Of a stretch of DNA of 40,587 nt, positions 1 through 16,702 are shown one piece after another; within the stretch, counting starts at the first letter, position 1, and each line of letters starts with the position of its first letter. The notes under the pieces are model-generated. The model made no database searches. It saw only the letters and a program-made list of their open reading frames with translations, and was not told the origin of the DNA. The stretch comes from Branchiostoma floridae. Taxonomy: Eukaryota > Chordata > Leptocardii > Amphioxiformes > Branchiostomatidae. The stretch lies in assembly GCF_000003815.2 (NCBI RefSeq), contig NC_049987.1, positions 9,829,365 through 9,869,951 of the forward strand. The letters run 5' to 3'. The position numbers and the translations under genes are program-made.

Positions 1-244
1 CATTTCACATTGTTTTTTCAGGTATGGTGCTTATTGTTTTAACGTTATATATGATATCTGTTTAATGGTTCATTGAGTTTCGTTGAGAGTCAACTTTGTA
101 CAAAAGAGCAGAAAGTTGTCTAAGTGTCAGATGTTATGAGCTGTACTTGTCATAGCCTCTTTGTCTCCTTTTGTCTTGTTCATTGAATCATTGGAAAAGG
201 GTTCTTGGTGTATTGCTTTATTGATTGTTCTACGTTCAACACAG

Positions 245-7355
<7,111 letters not shown>

Positions 7356-8133
7356 GTCCAATCTGATAGTGTTGTCGTGTCTTCTCTAGCTCTGTCAGTT
7401 GTACTTGTAGCCACTTGAATGGGAGAAAACTAATGGCTAGTTTCTGGCATGTCTTGCCTTATTTCCTGCCAAGTTTTTAAAATTTGTTTTGTTTGTAGGT
7501 CTAGTTTCTTACATTTTGTTTTTGTTTTTTGGCTATGTTTATGAATGTACCGGTAAGACATTCGAGTACATAATACTTGAATTTTGAAAGCAATTCAATC
7601 TCAATGACATCCAATTTTTATTGTGCTTTTTGCTAGTTTCCAATGTTATATTTTTCAAATGACAATAGGGTGAAGGTAAAAAGAAGGCAAAACAGAACAA
7701 CTGTTAAGAAAGTATTATGATCTTTGCTAACCTTTTCACTACTTCTTAATCAATGTGTAGTGACGTCCTAATGATAGAGAATTATGTCAGAAATTTGCTT
7801 GCTATGTGATTATTTATAAGCAGACACTGAAGAAAGTGGATGAAAACACAGCAATCATTAAAACACAGGAAATATGTTTCTTCAAATACTACGTCTCCAT
7901 TTATTGAGGTTCATAAGTTTCTGTACTGTTTGTACTCTTACAAGACTGACAAGTGCAGACTAACTTTCACGTCTGAAGTACAAGCTTATGCCTCTAAGTT
8001 GTCTTATATATTCTGCATGCTTTAGTATTATAACACACACGGTGAAACTTAACAACATGACTACATTAGTTCAGAAGTGTTTCCCAGCATCTGGTGGGAT
8101 GAAGAATCCCTAGCTGTTGATGACACCCCAGCA
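7356..8133. other. RIOX1 3' flank, convergent with the peptide gene
   Basis: Downstream of the RIOX1 stop and downstream of the minus-strand peptide gene stop, so it should hold both 3' UTRs. No canonical AATAAA was spotted for RIOX1; a weak ATTAAA lies near 7857. Short open frames here are not supported. Confidence 0.5.
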
Positions 8134-9293
8134 CTAGAAGGGATAGCGGTTCTTGGGACGACAGATGCACACTTCCTTCCCTGGGTCACAGTCGAGTCCC
8201 CTGACGTTGTAACACCCCATGTACCCACAGCACATGTCCTTCTTGTCTTGTGGCTTACAGAACTGGCCCTGGGGAATCTTTCCTCGGCACTGGCATGGGG
8301 GATGGAGATTCATACTGTTAAAACTTTACTACAATATACAATAGTATGTATATCAGATGTTTACAACTCTTGAAAAGAAAACACTTTTGTCTATCTTTTT
8401 ATTCCTTTTCTATTGCTGCTGTTCTTCTTGCTTTATTCCTGTTTACATTTTAGTGGCCATGTCTTTTCCCCATGGATTTAAGGAAGAACATACCATGTTT
8501 TTTAATGATAATGATGAAATATTTAATTTTTATATGGAACAATTTTGCACTATAGTACCTCATTCAGCAACATAATTAACATAGACCTCTTGATGTACTG
8601 TCTTTCCATTAAAAAACAATATGTGCATTGAATGACTGGAGGGATACGCTGCACCATACATGTAGTTTATAATTTGCGAATTTTCATTTCTGATATCTGC
8701 ATCTTAAATACACTGAAAAAACTCTTGAGATAACTTGCACGTACTTATAATCATGAAGGCATAGGTTGCTTCCAGCGTTCAGATGAATTTTCTTCCAATG
8801 TTAAACTGTGAAAAGCCATTACATTGCGTAACGTATACGACGTCGACTACTTCACCAAACCGAATTCTTTGTAGCAAAATGGGCCATTCTTCTTAAAATC
8901 GCCCATTCACAAGTTTTCACAGATTATTAGGTTCATCAGGTCCGGTCCTGAACCTGGACCGTACTAGTCTCTTACCAGACTCCGGGTACTGTTCCCTGGC
9001 CGGCTACACTCCTCTGGCCGGCTTACTCCTCTATTTGTTCCATTTCTACGGTTTTCCAGCGACCCGGAGTCTGGTAGAGACTAGGACCGTACCTGTATCT
9101 GAATTTTCTGCAACGGTACCCACCACTTAGCAGCACACTTCAATGACACAGCAGACACAAGAAGTTTTTCACCACTTACCGCCCGCTTGTCCACCCTATC
9201 CAGGAGGTCCCAGACGGTTCCTCCCACGGCCTGGGGAGAACACATCAGCACCAAGCAGGCGACTGCCGCCACAGCAAGGAAAACAACCTTCAT
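8134..9293 (-). CDS. Secreted 8-cysteine (knottin/colipase-like) peptide precursor, 2 exons
   Basis: Exon 1 is 9293-9180, ending at a strong donor GTAAGT. Exon 2 is 8289-8134, after acceptor CCATGCCAG, with stop TAG at 8136-8134. The intron is phase 0 and joins to an 89-residue precursor. Residues 1 to about 22 form a signal peptide (MKVVFLAVAAVACLVLMCSP). A short propeptide follows and ends in Lys-Arg (LLDRVDKR), the classic convertase site. The remaining 52 residues hold eight cysteines spaced C-x9-C-x8-CC-x4-C-x7-C-x6-C-x-C. This suggests a disulfide-rich extracellular peptide (hormone, antimicrobial or protease-related). I cannot name the family. The cysteine order equals the first eight of prokineticin, and the intron sits at the same place relative to the first Cys. 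A TATA box lies 117 bp upstream. No function is assigned. Confidence 0.75.
8956..9093. mobile_element. Short foldback element
   Basis: Left arm 8956-8986 and right arm 9063-9093 are inverted copies of about 30 bp sharing CTCTACCAGACTCCGGG-type sequence with one or two indels. The 76-bp loop contains two copies of CTGGCCGGCT. It lies in the intron of the 8-Cys peptide gene, close to the exon 1 donor. Confidence 0.7.
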
Positions 9294-9405
9294 TATGTCG
9301 CACTTAACGCCTACTAATGCAGCACTTCAGTAAAGGGATGGGTTATCGCTTTGGGTGTGCGCTTCAGCACGTGATGGTGCGGCGATTGTGGTGGGTAGCA
9401 GAGTC

Positions 9406-9420
9406 GCCCTACTTATACTA
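9406..9420 (-). promoter_or_regulatory. TATA box of the 8-Cys peptide gene
   Basis: Minus-strand reading TATAAGTAGGGC, about 117 bp upstream of the ATG at 9293. This would place the start site near 9380 with a 5' UTR of roughly 85 bp. Sequence-only prediction. Confidence 0.5.
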
Positions 9421-9546
9421 ATTATAAGGCTTATAATTAATCCTGGGCAGGTTAAAATATATGTATTGTTTTTTTTTACGTTTGGATATTTTTTCATGCA
9501 CGTTGTATTTGTGAGGTGAGGTGTATTTACCGGTAGTTATTTCATG

Positions 9547-9657
9547 TTTCTGCATCACCCCTACACAGTCCTCCCTCACGATGCGTTCATACTCTTCACA
9601 CACACAGAGAAACACCAACACAAGTGTTAGGATGGGCGCGAGTGCGTGGACACCGCA
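9547..9657. repeat. Split direct repeat A, outer copy
   Basis: 111 bp identical to 10311-10421; starts TTTCTGCATCACCCC and ends GTGGACACCGCA. It abuts the flank TTATTTCATG at its left edge. Confidence 0.92.
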
Positions 9658-10107
9658 GGAAGACTTTTATTTGCCAAAGGTACAATCGTAACGAGAACGG
9701 CAGTTCGAAAAAGCAATAGAACACCGAAACATCAATATCCAAACACGATCATCAAACCAATTCCAAACATCTACCAAACATCACGATTTTTCGTAATCGA
9801 GTAAGCCAAACCGTAAAGCACAGCATAAATAGCTGCATACGTTGTTTGCCAGCCACGCAACCCCTAAAAAAACCTCCCGAAAGTACGAAGGCCAAAAAAA
9901 TGGGGGACGTGCACCAGAGCCTTAGCGCAAACAACCAATCTTCTCTGGGGTTTCTTTCTGAAAATAATCACTCCATGTCCTGAAACACACAAAACATAGT
10001 TCAAAAAAGTGATTATATTGGACTGTTAAATACAAAACACCAAGTATCTTTCGCCAAAGGCACAAACTTGCTACACTAACAAACATTTCATTACCTTAAA
10101 CAACGAT
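9658..10107. other. Spacer between outer repeat A and inner repeat B
   Basis: 450 bp with no match seen in the long interior (10422-14895). It contains two related pieces, TTTGCCAAAGGTACAA near 9670 and TTTCGCCAAAGGCACAA near 10051. No coding sequence is recognised. On the minus strand this is the unique part between inner B and terminal A. Confidence 0.5.
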
Positions 10108-10313
10108 CTTGTTGCTTCCTGGGTGTCGTGCCAAGCGTCGAATGAACAGACTACTCCTGTAGCACTATAAGTACTTACCATACACCTGTGAATCACGCCC
10201 TGTGTGCGTGATCCCACACCTGTGGTACACCTGCGTTACTGCAGAAACTCAATTATTTGCTAATTCGTCACGGTAACGAAGTTAGTTCCTCAAACGCAAA
10301 TAATTATCATTTT
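10108..10313. repeat. Split direct repeat B, inner copy
   Basis: 206 bp identical to 14896-15101. Contains an imperfect hairpin, TGTGAATCACGC facing GCGTGATCCCACA (about 10188-10216). Its last bases TTT (10311-10313) are also the first bases of the inner repeat A. Confidence 0.92.
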
Positions 10314-10421
10314 CTGCATCACCCCTACACAGTCCTCCCTCACGATGCGTTCATACTCTTCACACACACAGAGAAACACCAACACAAGTGTTAGGATGGG
10401 CGCGAGTGCGTGGACACCGCA
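10311..10421. repeat. Split direct repeat A, inner copy
   Basis: 111 bp identical to 9547-9657, directly fused to inner repeat B. The B-TTT-A junction looks like a copied circle junction. Confidence 0.92.
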
Positions 10422-10559
10422 CCGCATCGCGTCGAACGAACAAATCACGGGAAAGTTTCATGCAAGATTAAAAGTCTATCGCCATATAAAACAGCCGACC
10501 TCTCTTTCAATGATCCATCTTCCGTATCTGTTATACAGTCTGTCTGGAAAAGGGAATGT

Positions 10560-11290
10560 AGCCACAAACAAGAAACATCATAAACAACAGTCTTTTGCAT
10601 GTCGAGGTCCAACTCTCCAGCTGTATTATAACTAGGACGCCCAGAAGTGCTTGACTTGGAGCCTGATTTGGTTCTTGTGATACTTCTGAAAAGGAATCTG
10701 TCAGATGAGAGATCTATACAAGCCAATGTACAATACTTCAGCAACATGTTGACTGGGTAGTTGACCTTTCCTGTGCGTGCAATAGGTGTCGAGCTGCCAT
10801 CTCTATACTGATCAGTCTTCCTTGATCCTAAAACAAACACAATCACTTCTCAATAGAGAAAAATTACATGATAACCATAGTAAAATTCGATGTTCCTCAG
10901 CAAACCTGCATTAGAAGTCGAGAGAAAAGTAAACGTCCCTATAGAACCAAGTTTGAATAAATTGTGTTATGTTCCTGTGCAAACATGACCCCAAGTGTGT
11001 TCCTGTACCAGCATGACAAACATATCAGGAGTTATTGGGCATATATGAGCTCGTCTGTTGGCGAATGCAGCCTTCTCTATGGAAGAAACAGATGAAAAAT
11101 AGTGTATCACAAGTTCCCATAAACACAATGCTACATAAAGAGGAAGTACTTTGAAACTACCACTTTCGGTAATATACTGGCAAACTCACGCCACTTGTTG
11201 AACGCGGCCCTTTATTGCGCCACAGTTTTAGGTGCTCTCGAAGCTACAGAAACTGGGTAATTTCCGTGCCAGCTCCATCAGATGTGTATC
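10560..11290 (-). pseudogene. Decayed tyrosine recombinase (DIRS/XerD-like)
   Basis: Reading the minus strand from 11290 down: LARKLPSF, then a one-base frameshift, ASRAPKTVAQ, a TAA stop (11214-11212), RAAFNKWREFA (core-binding domain), AFANRRAH, PITPDMF (near 11040-11018), AGLLRNIEF (box I with the first catalytic Arg), KTDQYRDGSSTPIARTGK, FLFRSITRTKSG and SYNTAGEL. The expected His-x-x-Arg box appears as LHSLFQ, so the second catalytic Arg is missing. The region with the nucleophilic Tyr is not found. Order and spacing fit the recombinase of DIRS-like elements, but a frameshift, a nonsense codon, internal deletions and lost catalytic residues make it inactive. Crypton or host-domesticated recombinases are alternatives; the surrounding repeats favour a DIRS-like origin. 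Confidence 0.8.
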
Positions 11291-11509
11291 CATCAGCTCT
11301 GCAGCGTCTTCTCAGATACCGAGCTTGTACAAGTCAGCTCAGACGGGAATATGTAGGAAGAGAAATAATAAAAACAAATGTTAATTATCTTCAACACAAA
11401 AATAAGTATGCTGAATACTAATTACTCCTATACTAATCCTGATTAAGACAAATCGTTACCGTGGGCGCTACAATAAAAAGCCAACACAACACAGTCACTG
11501 GGCAAATCA

Positions 11510-12850
11510 CAGCATTCACATAGCTGGGCCAATCCACGGCCTGCCCTGGGCATCAAGAGACAGCATTAACATAGCTGGGCCATTCAACGGCCTGCCCTGC
11601 CTTAGTGTCCACTCATGACACTATTACATCACACAAACACCACAATGTCTTCTCACTGAAGAACTCTTCAATCAACTGTGTGCATTTTCATCACACTCAC
11701 TGGGCATCAAATGACAGACAGCATAAACATAGCTGGGCCAATCAACGGCCTGCACTGGGCATCAAGAGACAGCATTAACATAGCTGGGCCATTCAACGGC
11801 CTGCCCTGCTTTAGTGTTCCATCATGACATTATTACATCACACAAACACCACAATGTCTTCTCACTGAAGAACTCTTCAATCAACTTGTGTTCGATTACT
11901 TCACACATAAATCACAAAGTCTTCTCTCCGAAGAACTCTTACACCAGCATGTGTGTAATGATGTCAGACATACTTCACAAAATCTTCTCATCGAATAACA
12001 CTTCAACGATCTAGTGTGTCATTACATCAGAAATACATCACGATGTTTTCTCATTGAAAAACACTACAGTGAACTTGCGTATCATAACGTCAAACATACA
12101 TCACAAAGACTTATCACTGAAAAAACATCAATGAACTTGTTTGTAATAACATTACAGTCTTCTCACTGAAGATCGCTTCAACTAACTTGTGTGTCGTTAC
12201 CTCAGACATACATCACTGTGTCTTCTCACTGAAGAACCAGTGCGCAATTACATCAAACTTCACATGTGAATTTCTTCTCATTGAAGAACACCTCAATGAA
12301 CTAGACATACATCACCATGTGTTCTCACCGTAAAACACCCAAAAGCACTTGCGTATCATTACGTCAGACGTACATCACAGTCTAATCACTGAATAACATC
12401 TCAACGAACTCGTTTGTCATAATATCAGACATACATCACAAAGTCTTCTCACTGAAGAACTCTTCAACTTGTGTGCAATTACATCAAACTTCACACTTGT
12501 AAAACAATGTCAATTTCTTCTCATTGAAGAACATTTCAATGAGCTAGACATACATCACGATGTGTTCTCACCGTAAAACACCATAACGAACTTGCGTATC
12601 ATTACGTCAGACGTACATCACAGTCTAATCACTGAAGAACATCTCAATGAACTTGTCTGTCATAACATCAGACATACATCACAAAGTCTTCTCACTGAAA
12701 AACACCTCAACAAACTTGTGTGTCATTACTCCAGACGTACACCAGTCTTTTTACTGAAGAACTGTTTCACCAACGTATGTCCGATTCTTCTCACTGAAGA
12801 ACACTGCAACCAACTTGTGTTCAAATTACGTCACCCATCACCGTGAATTG
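11510..12850. repeat. Degenerate tandem repeat array (two unit types)
   Basis: 11510-11890 contains units built around ACATAGCTGGGCCATTCAACG and GGCCTGCCCTG, four times, within a roughly 170-200 bp duplication (11515-11700 versus 11720-11890). From 11617 to about 12850 a 55-70 bp unit recurs about 18 times: a CTTCTCACTGAAGAAC core, then CTTCAA..AACTTGTGTGTCATTAC and CAGACATACATCAC. Divergence and variable length between copies rule out a homogeneous satellite. Short open frames through it are not genes. Confidence 0.85.
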
Positions 12851-14895
12851 TCACTGGAAAACATTTTAAAAAACAACAACAACATTATCTCTCAGTTAAA
12901 CTTATCAGCAGAATTAAGTAAAGGCAATCATTCTATCACCAAATTGTGCCGTTTCTAAAGAGGTTCAACGATATTCTTAAATCAACACATGTGCACAAAT
13001 GTCACTTGTACATCATCATTAAATAACGTTTACATTCCCATCGGTACAGTAATAGCGTCAATCCTGTACTTACAACTTTACCAAACACTTAATAACTTGA
13101 AATCAATCTGACCAGCAGAATTCAGTCATAGTTTTGTCCAGCCAAGTCTAAATACGATGAATCTTCTCCTTGTAAACAAGGAGAAAAAACTCTGGAGTTA
13201 ACCCCAATTTTCCCCTTTCTGTTCAAGTGAAAGGAAATCTGACAACTTGGTGAAGACTTAACTTTCTATCCAAAAAATTAATTCAGGTAGATCTATTTCA
13301 TGCTCATCCTCATCAGCAAAATTGCTCAAAGGAACTGCTTTTCCTTCACTGACCTTGGTACCCAAGACCAATCAAGAACTAATGTTTTCATCCTTGAAAA
13401 AACTCAAAGCAAAATCGTGTGTCTCTTCACACTGTCAGTCATCACAATTCTCACAGCGGCATTATATTCACGATGCCATATCACACATTATCCGGTTATT
13501 TCCTTTTATCAAACCACTGGACACAAAATATCTTTTAGTTCTCTGCCAGTAGCACTCTGTACAACCTGTGTCATTCCAAGTACATTGAACATAACTTTCT
13601 AAATCACAAAATCACCACCATGACATTCCGAAGTCACATAGGAATACACCAAACGCACATCTTCCGAAACTGGAAAACAATTCATTGAACATAAAATGCT
13701 CATAAATGAATTTTTTCTCATAGCTATGTAGTCAAGCACTTTACAGTACCATAATTAACGTGATTTCATCACAGCATACATCTATCTCATCATAATCCTA
13801 AAACCAACGGGCATTCAAACCTACCTGATTTTCGATAATAACCACGTATAACAGGCATTGTGTACGTCTCTTTCTACAGCTAAAACAAATCTACTAAAAC
13901 AGAATACAACATGCTCACATTGTATCGGTGCCAACAACTTAAACCCTTACCAACTAACCATTGCTCTTGGCCAACATAATATAGTAATGGTTCCCAGACA
14001 CATTTACCTGGATAAGAATCAATTTCGAAATTACCTGAGCAAACGTGCTCTGCTTACGTTTTCCCAAATTCTTTTGCTGCTCAAGTCCAGACACTGGGAC
14101 ATACGTTAGAGCACAAATTAATGTGCGTACCATAAAACAAGAAAAAATCTTATTTACCTGGTGGATGCGTAGCTATAGAAAAGGGATTGCATACAAAAGG
14201 ACACTTTGAAACTTCTTAAATGCGTCCAAGCTTCCAAGATCAAAAACTGCAGTGGAAACAAAAATTCGGTTATTGACAGCACTGGCATTATCATGCAAAT
14301 CTGGATGCAATTCAAAGCCCCAGCCTGTGGAATTCGAAACAAAAATCAAATCAAACTCTCTTGCTTGAATGCAATAGATGAACACACTTCTGTAAGTACT
14401 TATTTTGTGGGAAGTAATCCTCAATTTTTCTCCTCTGTAAGCAATTCATAATCCGGGATTCTTGCTTGAAACAACTTGAACACCACTGTTACATGTTGCT
14501 TGAAGAAGAGCGATACCAAGTACCTGAAAAGAAATAGCTGGAAAAATCAATTGCCTGGTTAGCGGCTTCCTTATCCTTACATTCAGTATTTCTTGCCTCT
14601 CTTAGCTCCAATGCAAGTACAATTGATGAACATACGCTTTAGATTGCAATGTTATCCTCTACCTCCTTCCGAAACTATTATAAAACGGTTAGCCAGCCGG
14701 CGTCTGATTTATCAGCCATTAGAAAACCTTTCTATTGGAACGAAATTCCTCACCTTCATTCTAGGAGTCCAGAACTGTCTCTTTGTGTTCTTTCGTCAGT
14801 TCAGTTTAGACATGGCGAACAGACAAGAGCGCTTGTGACTTCAATGGCCTGGTTGACCGCCTGTGCCTCCATCTTGATGCGAGAAGTAGGAAATC
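12851..14895. other. Unrecognised interior of the DIRS-like element
   Basis: No RT, RNase H or gag motif was recognised on either strand by eye. A minus-strand open stretch at 14173-14424 and a plus-strand one at 14593-14933 exist but match nothing I know. A 10-bp perfect palindrome with an AA loop (TTCTCCTTGT..ACAAGGAGAA) lies at 13164-13185. Confidence 0.45.
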
Positions 14896-15101
14896 CTTGT
14901 TGCTTCCTGGGTGTCGTGCCAAGCGTCGAATGAACAGACTACTCCTGTAGCACTATAAGTACTTACCATACACCTGTGAATCACGCCCTGTGTGCGTGAT
15001 CCCACACCTGTGGTACACCTGCGTTACTGCAGAAACTCAATTATTTGCTAATTCGTCACGGTAACGAAGTTAGTTCCTCAAACGCAAATAATTATCATTT
15101 T
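14896..15101. repeat. Split direct repeat B, outer copy
   Basis: 206 bp identical to 10108-10313; ends CAAATAATTATCATTTT at the right border, followed by the flank TAGGCGATG. Confidence 0.92.
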
Positions 15102-16137
15102 TAGGCGATGTAGTAAGTTGGCCAAAGATATGCAGCTTGTTTTGTGGCCCGTTACCGCTAGTTACCGAGTATTGTAAGCCAAAAGAGAATTGTTAGCATT
15201 TTACATCGAAGTCGCTGGTATCCGACTGGCACTGCAAATCAAGACTGGTGTGAAAAAGCAAACCTGCTGAATAATAAACCGTGGTCGCATCGATCGGACT
15301 GTGGTGATTAGTGTGGTTAATTAAAAATCTCCTGTATTTCTCTCGCTTGCCATTAACTCCTAAAGTACAAGCCACGTACAACAGATCTTCTTAATCGAGA
15401 TGAAAAAAAAAAGTATTGTCCAGTAATCTCAACATTTCGTCAGCTCCGAGGTGAATGACTCAGCAAAGACATTATTAGTAAGGATTATTATCAGCCACCA
15501 GTGGAGCCTTGCGGAGGATAATGATGCATTAAGTCATAATTGATAACATTGGTGCCGATGGTAATATTCGGACCAAAGTGCTTATGTCGTGCGTGCGCTT
15601 TGTGTAACACGTGCGTGGCAAATGTCAGTTGACAAAGGTGTTCTCGTGAAAATTGAGTAAGACTTAAGAATTAAGTCCATTGATTAAAACAAATACACGG
15701 TTATAAGCTTGACGTAATTGAACAAGGTGTTAGAAACATATATTTATCTTGTGCATGCGTTGTGTAACACATGATATGTGTCAGAAATGCCGGTTGTCGA
15801 TGGTGCTTTAATCAATGACGATTCTTTATACCATTTCTAAATTCCACTCATTAAAACAAATACTTGAAATACTTTTGTGAGAGTAAAAGGGCAAAGGCCC
15901 ACCTATGAACGGGGGGGGGGGGGGTAATGACGTTTCTTGGTATCGTTTCTTAATGCCACTGATTAAAATAGATACACTTAAGACTACTTTGTGAAAGTAG
16001 TCGGGGTAAAGGCACACTGCACACAGCTGCTTATGTATCACGTCTATCGGTTGGCGTTGGTGTTTCCATTGATTTAATGGCAAAGAGCTGAAAGTAAGTT
16101 TAACTTCTTTAAGAGAAAAGGTCAGAACTAACATCTT

Positions 16138-16170
<33 letters not shown>

Positions 16171-16600
16171 GTATATATATATGTATACATATCACAGATG
16201 TTGGTTTGCGTGGATGCTACGTATACAGTGACATTTATATCTATTGTTTCTAAACTTAATTGATTGATGCCAAAAACATGAAAGTAAGTTTAACTTGTCT
16301 TGGTCAGAAGAAAAATGTTGCAACCAGCTGCCCATTACGTGCATTACCGTACGTTTCACGTCATACATTCAATGACGTTTATGAAAGGACTTGGATTGAC
16401 ATGTAATCTACATAAAACGACCCTAGATAATAGTCATTCCGTGATCAGAACTTTTACCGCCCACAGACTGAGTTTTTGAAGTTTGCGCGCTCCTTATAAT
16501 CTGCCTCGTGAGTCGTCATCTGGACGCGACACGTCATTTATATAATATGGCGAGGGCGTGTCATTGATATTCCCGCCAATATGTCACAAATCAATGATGT
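15102..16600. other. Intergenic stretch upstream of prokineticin
   Basis: Holds a homopolymer G run (about 15909-15923) and a (CT)n(AT)n microsatellite (about 16138-16190). Several AT-rich stretches share the phrase 'GATTAAAA(C/T)A(A/G)ATACAC' (15683, 15852, 15961), suggesting old local duplications. No gene is recognised. Confidence 0.5.
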
Positions 16601-16605
16601 ACCCC

Positions 16606-16614
16606 TTATATATG
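16606..16614 (+). promoter_or_regulatory. TATA box of prokineticin
   Basis: TTATATATG lies 96 bp upstream of the start codon at 16703, predicting a start site near 16636 and a 5' UTR of about 65 bp. A second AT-rich TATATAATATGG lies at 16539-16550. Prediction from sequence only. Confidence 0.5.
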
Positions 16615-16702
16615 AGGGGCAGAGCGCCGTCATTAACAGAGACTGGAGGTCCAGGCTGCCAAAGGAACAGGATTCTCATATTCACATCTCAGGCTGTCCA
16701 CG

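Larger units (their letters stand above)
9547..15101 (-). mobile_element. DIRS-like (Ngaro/PAT-type) retroelement with split direct repeats, likely non-autonomous
   Basis: Two perfect direct-repeat pairs are interleaved. A (111 bp) is at 9547-9657 and 10311-10421; B (206 bp) is at 10108-10313 and 14896-15101. On the minus strand the order is B1 - interior - A1/B2 - spacer - A2, with A1 and B2 overlapping by TTT. This is the topology of split direct repeats in tyrosine-recombinase retrotransposons. A decayed tyrosine recombinase (about 10560-11290, minus strand) lies at the 3' end of the interior, where such elements carry it. I could not recognise reverse transcriptase or RNase H; 11510-12850 is a tandem array instead. 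No target duplication is seen, as expected for recombinase integration. The alternatives are a template-switching rearrangement or mis-joined haplotypes; the recombinase makes the element reading stronger. Confidence 0.68.

Noticed and set aside
1-244. An additional RIOX1 exon after the TTTTTTCAG at 13-21
   Set aside because: An acceptor-like site exists, but the following frame does not read as RIOX1 and no donor with coding upstream of it is visible.
9547-10430. Signal-peptide-like exon on the minus strand within repeat A (MRCGVHALAPILTL..)
   Set aside because: The frame is open in both copies and one has a GTAAATAC after it, but the sequence is a terminal repeat of the element. The start exists only in the inner copy and the donor only in the outer flank, so it is likely accidental.
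11617-12850. CRISPR array
   Set aside because: Units are degenerate throughout, with no constant repeat and unique spacers, and the context is a eukaryotic retroelement.
10108-15101. LTR retrotransposon with 206-bp LTRs
   Set aside because: The B repeats alone could be LTRs, but a second interleaved repeat pair (A), the lack of a target duplication and of TG..CA ends, and a tyrosine recombinase in place of a DDE integrase fit split direct repeats better.
16138-16190. Possible promoter TATA cluster
   Set aside because: It is a (CT)n(AT)n microsatellite far from the prokineticin start; the TATATA at 16607 is better placed.
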